NCBI GenBank assembly: GCA_003640385.1 | Contig: RCAB01000234.1 | Coordinates: 1 to 64,000, forward strand | Reading direction: 5' to 3' | DNA from: Setaria digitata | Taxonomy: Eukaryota > Nematoda > Chromadorea > Rhabditida > Setariidae | Length of the DNA stretch: 64,000 nt | Part shown: positions 60,431 through 64,000 of the stretch, piece by piece | Position numbering within the stretch: position 1 is the first letter of the stretch | Layout of the letters: each line of letters opens with the position of its first letter | The notes under the pieces: model-generated | The model's input: the letters and a program-made list of their open reading frames with translations, nothing else | Told to the model about the DNA's origin: nothing | The model's database searches: none | Made by a program: the position numbers and the translations under genes

Positions 60431-63004
60431 ATGGGTGATGCTATGCTAGTTAAGAAGAAACCTGTTTCAATCGATGAGATGAATCTTAAATCCATACAGC
60501 GACTGGATCCATGTGCAGTAGCAATCATTGATAAGGTTATTAATCTCTTTTTTTCGCTGTTTGTTCATATTTTTAACTGTAGTTTGTAGCCATTGCTAAA
60601 GAAACCTTACAAGTTCTATTTCGTGAGTCTTATTTTATATGCCACAGTTTTATTGTAATTTCGCCAAGTTAAGTGGAATTACCAGCCGTTCTATTTTATT
60701 TTAGTGCTTTAGTAAAAATTTATAAACAATATAAAGCTCTCGGTCATTCCTAGCAGTACTTCTTTTTGTTGTTTGTTCCGCTGAGTAAGAGAATTCAGGA
60801 GTAACTGATTTTCATTTATAGTCTGTCCATGCAGCGCTGTATCAATTTGATAAATGTAAAACGCAGTGGGTGAAGACCGCAATTGAGGGGCCATTATTTC
60901 TGTATAAACGAGCTGACAAACCGTTACATTCATTAATGATCGCAAATCGTCAGTCACTTGAAGATCACATTGAACCAATCACGGCTTCATTGCGCTTCTT
61001 CCTTGAAGCACCGTACTTGTTCATGAATACACAAGGTTTTTATTAGCAGCGTTTACCCTTCGTGTTTTTCTCCTATCTTTTATTAAATTCAATCCATCTT
61101 CTAGGGGTAACGGTATTGCAGGATGAAATAAAAGTCTTTTTGTATTTTTGTGTGAAAAAAGTACAGACAAATTCCAAATATGGACTACGGCAACTTTTGA
61201 TTCCTATATGGCAGTTTTTTCTCTTTTTTTTTTTTTTTTTTTTGTCAGTTCTACTTTCTCTGTTTGTCTGACTTGAGGTTTGTTTGTAGAAGGTGACATC
61301 AGAGGTTTTTGGTTCTTTGAAGAAGAGGACTGTTCCCGCTTGTATAAATTGCTTGTCAAGCTTGCTTCCGGATCAGATCCGTCGACATCTACTCTCGCTG
61401 ATTCGGAAAGAATTGCCTCAGCTGGTTTTGAAAATGGATATATCATGCACTCGAGTACTGCTGCTGGGAGAGGTAAAACATAATATTGCATATGCGGGTG
61501 ATGTTTTTTGGCTCTTTAAATTAATTTTAAGCAGTAAAGTCATGGTGTTACTTCTTTTATAATGGCATTGTTGTTTCGATATAATTTGGCGATGTATGTA
61601 TTCTTTGTTGTGTGACATTTTTGCATTCTTAATTATTATAATGGTTTTTCCTGGGTAACTGTACGCTTAGAAGACTTGTTTTTTTTCCGGATCTTCTAGT
61701 TTTCATAATAAATAGGAAATAATGATCGAAAGGCTGGGGATGAAGATAAACATTCACCTTTCCGTTTCTTATTTTTTTTTTTTTTGATTATTCGTCATAG
61801 TTTAGAGGGAGATTTGTGTGACTCTTGCTAAAACTTGTTTTTTTTCCCTTTCTCTTGCTCTCTCTTACTCATGGTACTATTAAAGATAGTCGCTGTAAAA
61901 AGTTGGATGAAATGCCGGCTCTTCTGCAGCAGTTGTTGTCAAAGCAGACAACCACTAAATTGCCGGTTGTACCGACTAGAGGTGCTTTGAGTGCTGATCA
62001 GATTGAAAGACAGCTTCTTCTTCGAGGTGCTCAGGGCGAAAGTGGCATGATTTTGATGGAAAACAAATCGGTTACCAAAATGATGGGGTAATTTTTTGAT
62101 TTAAAGTGCATTTTGAGAGTGATTATCGTTAAAGATCGAGTGTTGCGGGTTGCGAATGATAGTTTTTATTACATACTTTATGGTATTTGTAAATATCTAT
62201 ATTGTTGCATCATTAAGCTTTTTTTTTATCTATGACATTACCTCTAACTTTTTTTTTAGTAAACATGCATCAACATCCAAAGAAAGCGGTGGCAATGATA
62301 CATTATCGAATTTGGTGAATGGCCTGTCACTCTCTGCTGCTAAGACATCTTCCATTTTGAAGGAAGCGGAAAAAGTAGAAAATATCTTTGAATGTGTAAT
62401 TTTTTACAATGTAATATTAGTTTGTGGAAACCTGCATATATATATTTCCTTTATATATATATATAAAAGTATATATATATATATATATTTTTTTTTTCAG
62501 CAGCAGTCAACGGGCAACATTGAACAAAATGGCATAGCTGAAGATGGTAATTCGCAAGTTGTCTCCCTTACAAAGGATCAGTTGTTGGTAGCCCTGAAAC
62601 ATTTGTTAAAGGTTTGTTACATTACTCGATACCGTTCAGTCCTGTTAGAAATGAGTGATTCGAGAAAGAAGCAGTTTCATCATCATAACAAATGAAGTCA
62701 TGTTAAATGTAGCATGAAGTCACGAGTACTGATTGGTTTTTAATGCTGTTTTAAATGTACTGCAGTTGCACTTGGAATGGAGTGGTATCTGTGAACATAT
62801 TAGAGAAAATAGCGATTAATTATCAACATACAAATCATTCGACGTTTGAGCTATTGTTGATGATGTAAAAAGAAGCCCTTGCACTGAAATTAATAAAGTT
62901 TACTAAGCTGCAGTCTTTCTTTTTTTTAGGACGATGGCTTTGTGACACGACTGCATCGTGCATATTTGGAAAGTATCAATACGCGATTGGGATTGCGTGA
63001 TTAA
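60431..63004 (+). CDS. dcap-1: mRNA-decapping activator DCP1, 7 exons, 341 aa
   Basis: DCP1 binds and activates the decapping enzyme DCP2 in P-bodies, starting 5'-3' mRNA decay. Exons: 60431-60535, 60822-61035, 61290-61472, 61886-62087, 62260-62395, 62501-62611, 62930-63004; phases agree (1026 bases). The N-terminal EVH1-like domain runs through LKSIQRLDPCAVAIIDK, YQFDKCKTQWVKTAIEGPLF, KPLHSLMIANRQ and FWFFEEEDCSRL, with the aromatic residues that bind proline-rich partners. A low-complexity linker follows. The C-terminal trimerisation helix shows LTKDQLLVALKHLL and FVTRLHRAYLES. The start lies six bases after a GGTTCAG acceptor, as for trans-splicing; an in-frame Met at 60413 lies upstream of that acceptor. 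The fourth exon uses a TTAAAG acceptor. Confidence 0.94.
62443..62490. repeat. (TA)n microsatellite in a dcap-1 intron
   Basis: Two TA-rich blocks, broken by AAAG, run into the T-rich tract before the acceptor at 62499-62500. The segment is non-coding. Confidence 0.8.
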
Positions 63005-64000
63005 GGCTTTAGCGTGATGCGATTCTTACGGATGTATTTATGGACTAGTGGCCTGGAAATATAATTTTGTGTTTTAAACATTATGCTTGTGCTGCACTAC
63101 TGCATAGTAGTTTTAACGTCAGTACATTACCTAAAGAAGATTCTTTTATTTCGTTTTATTGCATCACTGTATATTAATAGCTGTTTTATGGGTTTTTGCC
63201 GTTTTTTATTTTTATTTTATCTTTTTTTTTTTTTTTTTTTTTTGAACCGTTTCTGTGGAATATTTTTTATATGAACTTGAGAAGATGCGGTAATAGGGAT
63301 TTATGGTATGTTTGCGCTGGTTCTGGTTTCCTGTTTTATATGATGTGTATTTTATTGCACTTCCATTTCAGGATTACTAATAGAATGCAAGGAGTTTTCT
63401 AGCTTTTACGTAGTGTTTCAGGAGTGATGTAGCATTCTTACATATTAATATTGCTGCATATGTGTTTTAGTAAAATATCGCTAGATGTAAATGTGAGCTT
63501 TTTGCTAGATCAAAGTCGAAGCTGCAATCTAGGAGAGTGTTATCAACGGTGCAACCTACGTTTGCATTAATAACTTGAAATTGTAAGTTAGGGCGACATT
63601 TTTGAAGATCCACTGGATGAAGATTCACTTTGTTTTGTGTTGTCTTCGATAATTCTTGAACTTCATTACCTACACAGCTGCTGTGAATGTGTCTTTTTTA
63701 TCCATTCCAGAAATCCTAGGAAGTGGTGTATTGCTTGTTTTATTTTCTGGGTTTCGTTGTCTGGACACTTCCGTTGTTGGAAAAAGCATCGAGTTTTAGA
63801 AGCAGAAATAAAAGATTTGCTTTTTATATTTTTCTTACAGCCGAGGTGATATCTTCTGGGAAAGAGTAGTATAACTTATCTTCCATTTCACATTGAATTT
63901 TTAAACACCACTATCTTCACGAAACATTGCTGGCCTACTGAAGACGTACATTGTATCCATGAGCATACTGTTGTGTCGTCCTTCAGACATTCATTAATAT
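63005..64000. other. 3' flank of dcap-1
   Basis: The stretch begins with the probable dcap-1 3' untranslated region. It is T-rich, with a run at 63223-63243. The open frames at 63083-63402 are made of Phe, Leu and Ile codons and look like chance products of composition. No further gene could be recognised before the window ends. Confidence 0.4.

Overview
The window looks like nuclear DNA of a nematode. It is AT-rich and full of poly-A/T runs. Its genes are cut into many small exons (30 in one gene) by introns with a TTTCAG- or TTTAAG-type 3' end, and several start codons lie just after a splice acceptor with no coding exon before it, as expected for spliced-leader trans-splicing. The intron density and composition fit a parasitic clade III (filarial or spirurid) species better than Caenorhabditis. 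That placement is an inference, because no marker gene was compared. No bacterial operon, rRNA, tRNA, CRISPR array or intact transposon was seen.

Layout. 3.3-13.7 kb, minus: nucleoporin Nup155 (npp-8), 30 exons. 15.6-18.9 kb, plus: sphingosine-1-phosphate lyase family, with unusual cofactor-site residues. 21.0-21.8 kb, plus: a small unrecognised single-pass membrane protein in three exons. 25.0-27.5 kb, minus: a small secreted ten-cysteine (Ly6/three-finger-like) protein in five exons. 30.7-33.2 kb, minus: SPO11. 34.6-40.1 kb, minus: CTF18. 43.0-46.5 kb, minus: G3BP/Rasputin. 46.9-47.8 kb, minus: a tentative small gene. 49.1-51.6 kb, plus: SLMAP, an FHA protein with a C-terminal membrane anchor. 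52.2-58.0 kb, minus: dynamin-related protein DRP-1, with a possible upstream exon at 58.3-58.5 kb. 60.4-63.0 kb, plus: decapping factor DCP1. The remaining stretches are intergenic, UTR or intron-like, with microsatellites, hairpins and short duplications.

The genes do not form one pathway. They cover nuclear pores, meiotic break formation (SPO11), sister-chromatid cohesion and clamp loading (CTF18), RNA granules (G3BP and DCP1), membranes (SLMAP, DRP-1) and sphingolipid breakdown. The strongest targets for new biology are the two small genes at 21.0 and 25.0 kb and the altered lyase. All exon joins were worked out by hand from splice signals, reading phase and remembered family similarity. 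For the gene models with confidence of 0.85 or more the exon lengths sum to a multiple of three; in G3BP one acceptor is ambiguous but both choices keep frame. SPO11 has one unresolved join.
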